A program made the position numbers and the translations under genes. Shown here in pieces: positions 37,147 to 48,818 of a stretch of 64,000 nt of DNA. Source of the stretch: Gambelia wislizenii (lineage: Eukaryota; Chordata; Lepidosauria; Squamata; Crotaphytidae); contig JAUMIR010000005.1 in NCBI GenBank assembly GCA_030847615.1, forward strand, positions 244,194,645 to 244,258,644, read 5' to 3'. The first letter of the stretch is position 1. Every line of letters starts with the position of its first letter. The notes beneath the pieces are model-generated. The model was not told where the DNA came from. It did not search any database and worked only from the letters and a program-made list of their open reading frames with translations.

Positions 37147-40100
37147 CTATGAAGACAGAATACAAACCAGAGGCAGATGTCAGATGGAGGGACTTCACTG
37201 TGTTTCCCTCTCCCCTCATCTAAAGAGTGAATTATATTCTTCTTTCTTGCCTATTTGTGATTTACTGTCCTGGTCTTTCTCTAGTACAGTAGAACCCCCA
37301 TATCCACTGGGAATTGATTCGGGGGGGGGTGGATACCAAGAACTGTGGATGATAGCAAAGGCCATTGAAAATAATGGGACTTCTGGTTTAAAATGCCATA
37401 GAGATCCCTTGGAGGACCTAGAAAATGGCTAGAAAGGACACATTTTCTAGGAAGACTCTATGGTAGGTGTGCTGTTTTGTGTCCTGTGGATAATTGAATC
37501 AGTGGATAATGAATCAGTGGATACGGGGTCCTACTATATGATACTCAGTTCTTCCTGTCACATAAACATTATTCTCACAACAAACACAATATTTGCCAGC
37601 CTAGCAAATAGTGGGGGTGTGAAAAACACCTGTCAATTTTCTTTTCCTTGATGAAAAGTGTCTCATTGCATCAAGAAACCCAATACAAATAAAAGTCAGC
37701 AAGATTTTCACACCCATACAAGAGCAGAAAGAAAAGCAATAGCAAGAAAGCACCCCTTTTTTCTAAAAGCATTTTATTTTGTGCCAAAATCAACATTTTT
37801 TTGCAAAGATCAGGACTCTTACAAGCAAACACCATTCTGAAATTTTTGCACAAAAGTCCCAAAATCCAAAAAAATTGAAAAATACACAAAAACTCTTATA
37901 AATCTCCCCATACTGAGGAGAAAGTTTTGAAATGTTTTGGAAATGAAATAAATAAGTTTACATCCCTAACAGACAATACCTGTCCCAAAGTCACCTAGAT
38001 AACCTTATGGGTGAGGCTTAGAACTCACAGCTCCCCAGTCTTACTCTGACATTGTAACCACTATACAATGATGTTTCTTGCTTAATACAGTTTCTACACA
38101 AAGTTTTAAAATGCACACATGTATCTTCTTTTTTTTTAACATACAAGATTGGTCAATCTTCTCCATCAGGCCAGAAGACCTTTTCTTTTTTAAGATACTG
38201 TTCTATATTGTTCCTTAAAAAAAAAAAAACATTCTTTCAATTAAATGGAGGGAATCTCTCCCCTGCCCTGTCCCCTCCATTATGGCTACATGGACCTTTA
38301 TAGGACATTCTTCATCACATTCTGTTTTGTTATCTGTGAGCCAGTGTACTGCAGTGATTAAAGCAGGGGTAGGAATCGCGTAGCTGAACCACAAGTAGTT
38401 TATCTTCGCTTCACTACTCATGAGGAGTTCTTCTTTTCAGATTGGTACAGTATTATTTAAATAAGCCTCAGTCTAACCTACCTTTTAGATTCTTCTTGCT
38501 TCTCTTTGATAGTCTTGTATGTATGCTAGATGGATGGATGTGGTATGAATGCAGTTTAAATCATTTCCAATAAAGATTTTAAGGTTATTTGTTTTCCTTG
38601 GCTCATTGTCTCCCAGTTAGTACTGGTATATACTGGCTAAAAGGTCCTGCAGTTATGTGACCTCTCACATGCCAATCTAAGCTAATTTAAAAACTCCAAA
38701 GTAAGACCTTGACACTCATGGAATTTTCCACAGACACTAGCAATTCACGCAACATCCCATGGATACCAAAATCCATGGATGCTCAAGTCCTATTATATAC
38801 AATGGCATAGTAAAATGGTATCCCTTATATAAAATGGAAAAATCAGGGTTTGCTTTTAGAATTCTTTTTTTTGGGGGGGGGTATTTTCAAGCCATGGATT
38901 ATGGATCCCATGGATACAGACTCAGTGAATACAGATGACCAACTATATTCACTTCGGACTTGTAGGTTTGCATCCTGTTAGTGAATTACATGGACAGTGA
39001 ATAGATGTCCAACATACATCTGCATAACTCACTTTTTTTGTTGTTGTAGCAGAGGTCCCTCCCCTCCAAAAACACCACCTTGTAACTGCTGCACTGCCCA
39101 CAATATACCCACTTACTCATATGTGGAGAGTGGTGGTAGGATAGAACAGAAGCGCCCAGCTATTTCCCTATAGCTGGATTCTCAGCAGTGACACCCTGGG
39201 GGATGCCTAAGAACATAGGTAGATGATTCTGTGCTGCTGCCTCCACCTCCACCAATGAATAAATGGCTGTGTTGGGAGGGCTATAGCAGCTAAAAGGTAT
39301 GTTTGTGGTGGGTTACGAGGGTGAGAATAGGACTGGTCCTGAGTCTTCCATTTTCCTGGGTTGTTTCTAGGCAGAAGATAAGGGTGCAAATTCTCCAGTT
39401 TTGGTGGGCTGAGCTCCAGGCAAGAGGAAAGGACTGTAGGCGAATTTCTAGCTCAGCTAGTAAAATGGCATCTTGCTGCAATTTGCAAAGCTTTGTTGAT
39501 TGGTTGCTGTAACTTTCAAAGACTCTCCAGGGATCTATGTATTTACTTAGTTAGCTTCCTTCTTCACTCCCAGTCATTATGATGCCAGGGCTCACCCTCT
39601 GCTCTGCACCCACCTTCTGGCTACAAGCAATTGGGCTAGATTAAACATTCTTTATCTGATCTCCCTAAGTAGGTGAGAAGTAACACTCATCTCCCCATGT
39701 CATCTTGATCTTAGAATAGCCCTTTTATCTAAGATTTCTCTGTTAATTTCCAAACAGGAAAATATATTCTCTGTGTGTATGTTTTTGAACAACAAGCTGT
39801 GAGCAACTGTGATAGGTACTTAATGCATAATGCTTAACAACATAATCAGGGGCTGTCTAGATCTCAGATTTTGGCTCTGGGAAACCTCAGGGCCTGTGAC
39901 AATCCTGAATGGGCAACCTTAGATGAGTGGGAGACGTGCCAGAGCTGTGCTGGTACAAAACTTTACAATATGAGGTTTGTCTATTAAATAATGAGACTGT
40001 GTTTCTACCTTTCAGACAAATCAGGGAGAACTGATTGTGAACGCTTGAGTGGTGACCTTGAACATGTCTGAACCTACATGACAAACACAAACACTCTTGG

Positions 40101-43100
40101 CTGTTCAGCTAATTGTCAGTTGTTGTTTAAAGCAGCTGTGTTGTCTGTTGTGTGCTGGAAAAATACTAAGTCAAGCAACGTGGCATTCAGCAGCAACTTG
40201 TGATGAAACTGAATCTTCCAGTATGATCCTGAGACAAAACGACAGCCAATGCACTGGAAAACACCATCATCACCAAGAATGAAAAAGCATACCAAAGCAA
40301 CTTCACATTCATTGTTGTTGGGTTTTTTTACATCATGGGTGTACTTTTGGCAGAATGGGTTCCAGAAGGCAGAACAGTGAACCAGCGTTATTCTAAGGAA
40401 GTTTTGACAAAGCTGAGAGAAAGAGTCAAGGGGGAAAAGGCCAGAACTGTGGGGAAATGGTTTCATTCTTCATCAAAACAATGTTCCTGCTCACACAGCA
40501 CTTTCTGTGAAGCAGTTTTTGGCCGATAAACGCATTACTACCCTTGAATATCCTCCATATTCACCAGATTTGTCACCATGTGACTTTTTTATTTTCCCTA
40601 AATTGAAATCAATGCTTAAAGGAACATGTTTTGAGTCAATTGAGGCATAAAGAAGAAAACAGCAGATGTGTTGAAACAGTTGACAGAAACTGATCTGCTC
40701 CACGCCTTCGACCAGTGAAAAAAAAGGCCACATCAGTTTGTGAGTGTGAACAGGGAGAAAATTAAAGGGAAGAAGCATTAGAACTGTAATACATATAAAT
40801 AAAGATGGGTTATTGTATCAGTCTTGTTATTTAATAGACAGACCTCGTACATCTCCCAATGCAGGATCTCATCTGTATTGTCCCCTATTAAATGCCATAG
40901 CTCTTACTATCTTTTCAAAATGAGCTGAACTGAAAAACAAATCCCACTACCCTAATGGCTGGGCCTATTTTAAAAACAGACTAGAGGTGGAAGAGGAGGA
41001 ATAGGGACAGAGGGAGAATGGAAAAGAGAGAAGGTGGCTTTGGTTCTTTATGAAATAACATTAAAAGCCAGAGAGCAGTTATTTCTTCAAGGAGCTGGAA
41101 GCCAACAAGAGTTGCTCACTGTTCACAATCAAACCCTATATATAGAAAAGAGATTCTACTGATGCAACAGGACTCGCAGCTGTATGAAGCCCAAGTTCAT
41201 GACCCTGTCATTCCTTTCAACACCAAACACACAAGCAGAGAAAGACAGGCCTGTCTTATCATGTAGGGATACAGAAGGGCTGAGCTGAGAGCAGGCCAAA
41301 ACAGAACAGGAGACTGTCGCTCTCTGTATATAACCATAAGGGCAGCACAGGAATGCAAGGGGTTGGTCAAAGAAAGAGAGAGACAGAGAGCACAATTGGG
41401 AGTGGGGTATAGCGTTGAGAAATGAGGTCTAGGCAGGGTGGTAGAAGAAGATGCACAGCTTGGGAGAGAGCTATAACACTGAATGAGCCCATTAACATCT
41501 TTCTTCTACAATGGAGATATTTTAAAAACTATTAACAATCAAAGAGAACTAACTTTACACATTATGGTAATTAGATCAGTACCAGGTAGGGTGTCCATGT
41601 GTCTTACTTTACAGAAGACATTCCTCTATTGGACACGCTGTCAGAGGGCAGCCCTTTGTTTTAAGGCAATCTCTGGTTAAAGGACTGTCCAGTCTGAGAC
41701 CAGTTTAAAGAGAAAGAACCATAAGAGAGCATGAGGGCCTTAACTTTGCCTATCAGCACTAAGAATCAGGACAGTAAAAAACTGAGAAGGCACACAGGGC
41801 AGTGTCTTTCTCAATATGAAGAGAGGTATGGTATATTTCTCTTCCAATTATAGTATTTTCAGTTGGCCCTCCATATCCACAGGTTCTGCATCCACAGGTT
41901 CAACCAACCATGGCTCAAAAATATTGGGGGGGGGGATTCCCAAAAGCAAACCTTGCTGTTTGCCATTTTGTATAAGGGGCACCATTTTCCTATGCCATTG
42001 AGCATCCATGGATTTTGGTACCCATGGCGGGGGGGTGAGGGCTGTCCTGGAACCAAACTCCAGAGGATACCTAGAGACCACTGCATTTCTGTCTCTGAAA
42101 ATGCAACAGTGGCTGCTCTGAAAGTCCCAGAACCAAAATGTACCAAGAACAAGAACTTTTATCAATAATAATAATGCCTCATAATGTGAGGGAGCCACTT
42201 TAATATTTTAACATTATATAATCTTTCCCTTCTAACCCACATTTTTATTTATTTATATCCCACTGTCCTTTTACTGGGGTTAGATACTGGAGTTTCCTGG
42301 TAGTCTCCCATACGGGCACTAATACAGCTAGGTCGGTGAAGCTCATGTGGTCTTCTGACCACATGCTTTTTAAGCATATAAAATATGCATATTAACCTTT
42401 CAATATTCCTGGTTGGCCAATATTCGTATCCCACCAAAGAAATAGAGCTGACAGAATAGTTGTACTTATAGCCAACTAGCAAGCCTGAAGCCAAGATGAA
42501 ATCTAAAATTGGGAACCTCCTGACATACAGCTTGCAGGCTTAGCTAGCAACTTTCTGGACTAGCATGTGTCACATCTAACTGCACTAACCAAAAGCTGAC
42601 AAATTTAACACTCAAAATCTGCACAACTGCTACAACATTTATGGGAACTTAGTTTGGCAATGTTATCCTTGGCTTTAGCTGTCTATGCATGTGCACACAC
42701 AAGAAAGAGCAATCTGTGGATCCTTGCAGTGCATCAAGTAAAAAAAGGGATGGGTACAATCTCTCAATCTCTCTCTCTGTCTTTTCTTCGCAAACGATGA
42801 TTCAGGAAGGACTCATCCCGCGCTTTCTGCAAGTGTGTTGATGACTAAAAAGGCCAATCTGAGATAAACAAGTCCAGTTGCAGAAAGAACAACAGAAGAT
42901 CTCCTTGGGTGATGTTTCCGGGTTGTGATTCTTTCTGCATTGTCGTTTCTCTTCAAGATTTGTTCGGCATGAATTCTCAAATAAGGCTGCAGCATTGTGG
43001 ATAGTGTGTCTCCATGCCTCCCAATGTGAGGCCAGGGCGGACCATTGTTGGTGATCAATTTGGCTGAGCCTGAGATGTTGTTTCAGGGAGTCCTTGTATT

Positions 43101-45178
43101 GCTTTTTTGGAGCACCCCTCTTACGCTGACCCGTGGCGAGTTCACCGTAGAGTAGTATTTTTGGGAGGCGATGGTTGTCCATCCTAAAAACGTGCCCTGC
43201 CCAGCGCAGCTGTGTTCTCAATATTATGGCCTCAATGCTGGTGATCCCTGCTTTCAAGGACAGCAACATTCGTCACATAGTCAGTCCAGTGTATATTTAG
43301 GATTGTGTGTATACAGCGCTGATGAAAGCATTTGAAGAGTCATAAGTGTTGGCGATAGGTGACCCATGTTTCAGACCCATAAAGGAGAATAGACAGTACA
43401 ATTGCTCTATACATACTGATTTTTGTGCTTCACCTCAGGTGTTTATTACTCCAGACTCTTTTATTAAGTCTTCCAAATGCACTATATGCCTTTGCTAATC
43501 TGTGATTGATCTCTTTGTCAATCTTGGCATCTGAGGAGATGATGCTTCCCAGGTAGGTGAACTCCTGAATGGAAGGTACAATCTCACTCATTAGGGAAAT
43601 GCATAGTGCACATGCAGCATAAATGATACCGGTAACATTTAAATCACCCCCTGGGAGACATATCAGATATTATTCTGGAATTGCTTATTTCACTCATGGC
43701 AGAGATCATAAGAGTTAATATCATGAGAATGATCATAACAACATCATTCAAGAACAACTAGAAAGCTGATATTGTACAGACCAATGGTGTAGAATACGTG
43801 GCCCTCCAGAAGTTGTTGAATTCTAAGTCAAACTGAGTTATGTTGGGGAGGGAGACAGTATTCTTGAAGGCTGTAGTTCATCAAGTGCTGGAGATAATAG
43901 CCTAACTGGACAAATAAAATTAGCTAACACACATTGGAAACCGCTTAATGCAGTGTAGATGTATAAATTGCTATTGCTTAAAACAATTTGTAAGGTGCTC
44001 TGATAGCCTTGTGGCTGAAAAGTGGGGAATAAATAAATAAATAAAAATTAATAAAAATAATAATAATACAAGAACCCAACAGTGGGAGGGGAAAAAACCT
44101 TAAATAAGCAGCTGGGGGGGATGAGCCATGGTCTTAGATATCTCTACACTGATACATAGAATATAAACAAGATAAACATGAACTCTTAACACAGCAAAGC
44201 AAATATGATACAATAGGAATCACTGATGCCTGGTGGAATAAGTCTTATGACTGGAATGTAGTAATAGAGGGGAATAACCTATTTCAGGGAAATAGACCAA
44301 ACAGGAAAGGAGTAGCAGTAGCATTATATGTCAAGGATGTTTATACCTATGAATAAATCCATGACTTAATTCTTGGAAGCCAGGTTGAGAGCTTCTGGGT
44401 AAAAATTAAGGGGGACAGAAACAACAGTAAGGTTATTGTGGGGGTCTACTACAGACTCTCAAGTCAGATGGAGGACTTGGATGATGCTTTCCTGGAACAA
44501 TGACCAAACGTTCAGAAAGGAGAGCCAGCACTGGTTTTTAACTTTTTTCTCATTAGGTTTCTTAGATGACTTTGGTTTAATTCATGATGTGAGCCACCTG
44601 CCTGGAGAAAGGTGAGGGAACCAATCAATCAGTCAAACAAACAAACAAACAAACAAACACCAGCTACTCCTGCTAGTGAAGTAAAGTGTGTCTACCCTAA
44701 ATCAGCTCTGTGGCTGCATTTTTTAAAAAATCAAAACTTGAAAAAGCTGTTTTGAGATCTGCAAAGACCCTGAAGACTCCTGCCAGAACTGGAAATTCTG
44801 GATGAGCAATTTGGGGAGTTATAGCCTTCCCCCCCCCAAAAAAAAACTTTTCCAAGTTGTGAGCAACAGAGCACTCTGCTCCATATCATTTTTCCTTGTG
44901 TGAAGTTCCCCAGTTGGACCTGTGAAAAGAAGCCAAAGAATCTTACCCATGAGAATAAGGAGAATCCCAATGGCTGTCTGGAAGAAGAGGGAAATGGTGA
45001 TGAGAGCTGTCAGGACAGCATAATATTGGAAGGAAGGCCCCTGTTCCAGTACTGCCTTCAGCTGTGCTGCATTAGCCATGAATAGGGCCACATCCAGCAT
45101 ACTCTCAGCCACACTTTTCTTAGTCGCATAATGATTTATGTTGATGACGTTTTCTGTCCTGGAGCCAGAATTAGTGGT
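36980..45178 (-). CDS. NINJ2: Ninjurin-2, partial (two last coding exons, spliced)
   Basis: Ninjurin-2 is a small two-pass plasma-membrane protein of the ninjurin family, first described as an adhesion molecule induced by nerve injury. Coding exons are 45178-44947 and 37146-36980, separated by a 7.8 kb intron. The joined phase is correct (ATG G, then CT). Visible residues include the family core NHYATKKSVAESMLDVALF and LKAVLEQGPS. The first membrane helix is around TALITISLFFQTAIGILLIL. Then come ARLNLNDVAKQQRLDLLNN and a second helix, ATILVFVTVIVNIFITAFG. The ARLNLN segment fits NINJ2 better than NINJ1. The first coding exon with the start codon was not found. In mammals a very long intron precedes this exon, so it probably lies beyond 64000. 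Confidence 0.92.
37287..37536. mobile_element. Tc1/mariner-type MITE, CAGTAGGACCCCCAT family, copy 2
   Basis: It starts TACAGTAGAACCCCCATATC and ends GATACGGGGTCCTACTATA, nearly the same as 18746-18996 over its whole length. It lies in the NINJ2 intron, 140 bases from the terminal exon. Confidence 0.88.
37537..38754. other. NINJ2 intron part, unrecognised
   Basis: A-rich and T-rich stretches occur at 37700-37900 and 38127-38138. No element was recognised. Confidence 0.45.
38755..38944. mobile_element. Tigger/MER2-like MITE, 5' truncated
   Basis: GGATACCAAAATCCATGGAT and GCTCAAGTCCTATTATATAC open it, and ACAGATGACCAACTATA closes it. The left terminal repeat is missing. Confidence 0.75.
38945..39968. 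other. NINJ2 intron part, unrecognised
   Basis: No hairpin, open frame or element end was recognised. Confidence 0.45.
39971..40847 (+). mobile_element. Mariner transposon remnant, internally deleted
   Basis: The ends TGAGGTTTGTCTATTAAATA and (inverted) CGAGGTCTGTCTATTAAATA form terminal inverted repeats of about 29 bases, with TA on both sides. The interior carries decayed mariner transposase phrases: AEWVPEGRTVNQRYSKEVL and, at 40471-40640, ALSVKQFLADKRIT, then LEYPPYSPDLSPCDFF. The last has the third catalytic Asp region of the DD34D triad. At about 877 bases it is shorter than a full 1.3 kb mariner, and stops break the frame, so it cannot make a working enzyme. Confidence 0.9.
40850..41859. 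other. NINJ2 intron part, unrecognised
   Basis: No recognisable element; 41580-41710 may be part of an old dispersed repeat. Confidence 0.4.
41860..42082. mobile_element. Tigger/MER2-like MITE
   Basis: CAGTTGGCCCTCCATATCCA and AGGTTCTGCATCCACAGG, then TTCAACCAACCATGGCTCAA, match Tigger-family MITE sequence. The right end AGATACC-type is decayed. A G run lies at 41924-41933. Confidence 0.82.
42764..43574 (-). mobile_element. Non-LTR LINE insertion, second copy, with target-site duplication
   Basis: It is the same family as 2552-3093. The - strand frame 43269-42802 reads IILRTQLRWAGHVFRMDNHR, RKRGAPKKQYKDSLKQHL and a terminal CSFCNWTCL...HQHTC. The copy runs further 5', into reverse-transcriptase sequence to 43574. 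The 11-base GGTACAATCTC flanks it at 42753-42763 and 43575-43585. The 3' tail is again a GA microsatellite, read as CT on the + strand. Confidence 0.85.
43795..43910. repeat. Short palindromic repeat, GGCCCTCCAGAAG family
   Basis: GTGGCCCTCCAGAAGTTGTT and GGCTGTAGTTCATCAAGTGC frame an imperfect hairpin related to copies at 5755 and 28160. Confidence 0.5.
43925..44070 (+). repeat. LINE-tail repeat ending in AATAAATAAATAAA
   Basis: GTATAAATTGCTATTGCTTA and the A/T tail TAAATAAATAAATAAA look like an L2-type 3' end without coding support. Confidence 0.45.
44140..44525 (+). repeat. CR1 LINE fragment, endonuclease region
   Basis: The + strand encodes WWNKSYDWNVVIEGNNLF, then GNRPNRKGVAVALYVKDV, then further phrases of the CR1 endonuclease domain, with frameshifts and stops. 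It is 420 bases from the NINJ2 exon and is truncated at both ends. Confidence 0.7.
44633..44660. repeat. AAAC tetranucleotide microsatellite
   Basis: Seven AAAC-type units follow CAATCAGTCA. Confidence 0.85.
44947..45178 (-). CDS. NINJ2: NINJ2 middle coding exon
   Basis: On the - strand this 232-base exon follows TTTCCTTCAG and ends before GTAAGA. It encodes TTNSGSRTENVININHYATK and continues through the conserved amphipathic segment, LKAVLEQGPS and the first membrane helix. It enters in phase 0 and leaves in phase 1. Confidence 0.93.
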
Positions 45179-46030
45179 CTGAAGGAAAGAGGAGGAAGAC
45201 ATAAGAATAATAATAAACAAAAATAGAGAGACTGTTATACCAAACAGCTAACTCTAGATGCTGATGGATTTTATTATTAATATTTATTAATCAAGAAGAC
45301 GTTTATTAGGGCAACCAAAATGCATCAGAACAGCAAGGAAGCTCTGGAGCTCTTCAGTATTTGTAATCAGACTAGATCAATCTTCAACCTGTGGCTTCCA
45401 GATGTGTCATATTACAACTTTCATCCTCTCAAGCCAACTTAGGTATTGGTCATGTCCATTGTTCATGATCCCCTCCTGCCATCTTGCCATTCTGTCATGT
45501 ACTTGCATTCCCTGACGCAGTGACTAGCAGTTTCAGAGTGAAACAGAAAACTTTACTGACACAGTAATCCAGAAAGCATATCATACAAGGTCGTTGCTCA
45601 GAATTGAAACTCAGAGCAGACAGCATACTAGAAGCAGACTGCAATCTATGAAATCTAGAGGCTACAAAGCTATTGGTTACCTGTCATCCCTTGATCCTTC
45701 CTTCCCAGACATGTACCTCCTCTTTTTCCCAGACAATGTCTGCAGCTGTCTGCCACTTTATCTCCCATTCCATAGTGACTGTATACTCCCCACTACAAAG
45801 TGCTCATTAGCCAGTATAGAGAAATGAAAACACAATTAACAACAAGGTTATAACAAGGTTACAGAACCACACAAAAACGGCAGGAACAGGCATTTTCAGG
45901 GACCAATCCTGACTTTCTCCCGCCTCCCAATGACTATTTTCATCGATTCCATGCCTCTATAGCTACACAGACAAAGTTCCTTTGCATGCCCCTTGCCATC
46001 CCACTGGATGCTGAGGAGTGTGCAAAAGAT
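45179..46030. other. Probable NINJ2 upstream intron, nothing recognised
   Basis: No repeat terminus or coding similarity was seen. Confidence 0.45.
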
Positions 46031-46612
46031 AGGGTTGCTATAATTCTCTGCCACAAAACCAGGACAAAAGTGTATAGGACAAACCCGCTTGTCCATGTGA
46101 ACAACTCACCCCATCTCTTGGGACATCTTGCCAGTCACACAACCCAACTGCAGTGCTGGTGGTGACAATGTGCTGGCCGGTGGTGGCCAGGAGGGTTACA
46201 ACGGGGGGGGGGCACAGCTGTGGATGCTGTGAGGTCCTTAAACTGGCCCTGCTTCCCACCCCCGCAACCACTTCTGGGACAGGGGAGGGGGGGTGGAGGA
46301 TGGCTCTCTCCTCCCTCACCCCTACAGAAGCCTTCCCACCACTGCTGCTTGACCAGAGAGGGGGGAGAATGGAGGATGGCTCTCTCCTCCCCCCCCCCAC
46401 AAAAGTCCTCCCAACACCACTGCTGGGACTGGGAAGGAGGAGGATGGCTGTCTCCTCCTCTTCAGAGGCTTGAATGGAGGCGGGTGCTGCCTTCAGCAGA
46501 GGAAGCTGGAGGAATCCAGGATCTGCTGCTTCAGGCAGCCCAGTCAGAAGGGACTATTTTCAGTCCCTTCAATCCAGAATTTTCCTGGTTTTCTGGCACT
46601 AATGGCAAGCCT
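46031..46612. repeat. Dispersed repeat with CCACAAAACCAGGACAAA terminus, copy 1
   Basis: GGGTTGCTATAATTCTCTGC and CCACAAAACCAGGACAAAAG at the left, and TTTTCCTGGTTTTCTGGCAC at the right, are inverted relatives. The same ends occur at 61765-62555. Inside lies a tandem of roughly three units of about 75 bases containing GGATGGCTCTCTCCTCC (46285-46470). Confidence 0.6.
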
Positions 46613-47611
46613 CGCAAAGGGAATCTCAGCTGCACTCACATGCCCAGTTGTAGGAGTGTGAGCGTAGTGGAATGCCTTGGTGCCACCCTGTGACTCCTTC
46701 CACTGATATGCAAACAGCTTCCTTAATCACCATCTTATGCAAGACCATCCGGAGTGGTTACTGTCATGCATCTGCTCAGGCCCACACTCAGGCTAACCTG
46801 TGGATTTCCCTCCCCACAAATTCCTTTTTGCTATTATTTCCACCAGTTTACCTGCCCGCTCTAAGTGAGCCAACAATGACAAGAGAAGGCACAGCATCCT
46901 ATAACTATCTGGCAAGAGTTTGGAAAGACATTGGTTAAAATAACACATTACCTCTAATTTGTTAAACTGTTCAACACTGAGTTCAAAAAGCATCCAGCAT
47001 CAAGAACATTATTTCTAAGAAGCCATGAATATATCTAATCATTTTAATGCATTATCTTTTAAAAAGCAATTTTGGTTGTGGGGTGTTTAGTGATTGTAAA
47101 TGTTTCTTCAGTGGATTAATTAATAGATTGATTCCACATTTTTTCCTTGAAGTTTTTGATACTACTGGATTCATTTTGTCAGCAAATTAATTACCAATAT
47201 TCATACGAACACTGTAATATTTCCAAACTCACCATCTCACCCTACCTGGGTAAATGGAGCTCAGAGGTAGAAGACAAGCAAAAGGAAATAATGACAGGAA
47301 TGAAGAGGTGCTCCCACTTAGGAAAAGAAACCATTAAGGCCAACTTACTGAAGTTTCTCCCCATCATGCAAAAAGGAAACACACACACCCCAAAAAACCT
47401 TTATGCTGGCAATGATAATAGAACTGTCTTGTATCTCAGTCTGGGCTCCTACCAAGCCCTCTACCGGCAACATATTTTTCTTTCTTCCACTACCACCCTG
47501 CAATCTCCATCCAATTTTTTTCCTTTTTGTTATTTTAACACTGAAACGGAGAGGGGATTCAATAAATTTCTGAAGCGCATTCACTGCTTGCTTGTTTTGT
47601 TTCAATTGGTT
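46613..47611. other. Unrecognised non-coding stretch
   Basis: An open frame at 47147-47632 (161 residues) has no recognisable similarity and no conserved features. Confidence 0.4.
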
Positions 47612-47800
47612 CTAGGAGCCAGTGTGGCATAGCGGTTTGAGTGATAAGACTGCAACTCTCCAGCGTTCTCTACAGACGAGGGTTCAACCCTCTGGGTGAC
47701 CTTCAGCAAGTCACATACTCTCAGCCCTCAGAAAACCCTGCAATACGGTCGCCATAGGGTTGTCATAAGTCAGAAATGGCTTGAAAGCACACAACACAGA
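47612..47800 (+). repeat. tRNA-derived SINE, internally deleted, copy 3
   Basis: AGCCAGTGTGGCATAGCGGT and GAGGGTTCAACCCTCTGGGT mark the head; GCCATAGGGTTGTCATAAGT and GGCTTGAAAGCACACAACAC mark the tail. The middle part is shorter than in the other copies. A CR1 copy begins at once after it. Confidence 0.75.
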
Positions 47801-47811
47801 GAGAGAGAGAC

Positions 47812-48144
47812 ATATTTAAATGTTTGAAGGGATGTCATACTGAGGATGGAGCAACCTTGTTTTCTGGTGCTCCAGAGACAAGGACACAGAGCAATGGACT
47901 TAAGCTACAGGAAAAGAGATTCCACCTAAAGATTAGGAAGAACTTCCTGACAGTAAGAGCTGTTTGGCAGCGGAATGCATTGCCTCAGAGTGTAGTGGAG
48001 TCACCTTCTTTGGAGGCTTTTAAACAAAGGCTGGACGGCCATCTGTTGGGAGTATTCCAATTAATTGGGTATTCCTGCGTGGCAGGGGGATGGACTAGAT
48101 GGCCCTTGTGGTCTCTTCCAACTCTATGATTGTATTGTTCTATG
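47812..48144 (+). repeat. CR1 LINE, 3' end
   Basis: An open frame (47824-48129) encodes KGCHTEDGATLFSGAPETRT and [15 protein letters not shown], the CR1 C terminus. The 3' end (CTCTATGATTGTATTGTTCT) is decayed. Confidence 0.88.
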
Positions 48145-48818
48145 CTCTTTCCAAGGTAGCCACATGGGGGCGCACTGAGCAACCTCTAGCCCAGGTTTCT
48201 CCCATTCACTAGCAATAGCAATGAATGGGCCTACAGCCCATTCAGACATAGTGAATGTGGCTGTAAAAAAGAGCCAGAGTAAAACATACAACTGCTGAAG
48301 ATAAACAAAACATTTTGAGTGCAATTCATAGAACCTCCAGGAGGTTTCTGCAACCACATTCTAATCCTGTGTGTTTAGTCCCATCTGTTTGTTACATAGC
48401 TGAAAAGGAGATCACTGCCTAATGGCCATTGTAACTATTTCTTCTCCTGTGTCCAATTCTAGTGATTTGCACAGGCATGACAAACCAAAAACAACACAGC
48501 TTTACATCTCTACAAGTCTCCTTACTAGCAGTAGAGGTTTTTAACATTAATTTATGCATACTTGCTGCTGCTCACGATCTTTCTGCAAAAGCCCATTTAT
48601 CTCTTACAAATATTTGAAAAATTGAAAGCACTGAAGGCAGGGCTGACTCAAACATGTTAGACCATGTCATCCTATTGCCATAAATGATATACTATAGATA
48701 AATACCATCCCTGACAGATTTCCAACTTTCTCATGGACTGAGCTCCTGAAATAGTTTTTTAAACCAATATTTTTCAAAAGGAGAAAGAAATAAAAGAAGA
48801 AATTCAGACCAGCAAAAA
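48145..48818. other. Unrecognised non-coding stretch
   Basis: No element recognised. Confidence 0.45.

Noticed and set aside
46153..46693. Overlapping Pro/Ser-rich open frames as a protein-coding gene
   Set aside because: They arise from a GC-rich tandem of about 75-base units inside a dispersed repeat, with frames open by composition.
47147..47632. 161-residue open frame on the + strand
   Set aside because: No domain, signal or family resemblance was seen, and its end runs into a SINE. It is probably a chance frame.
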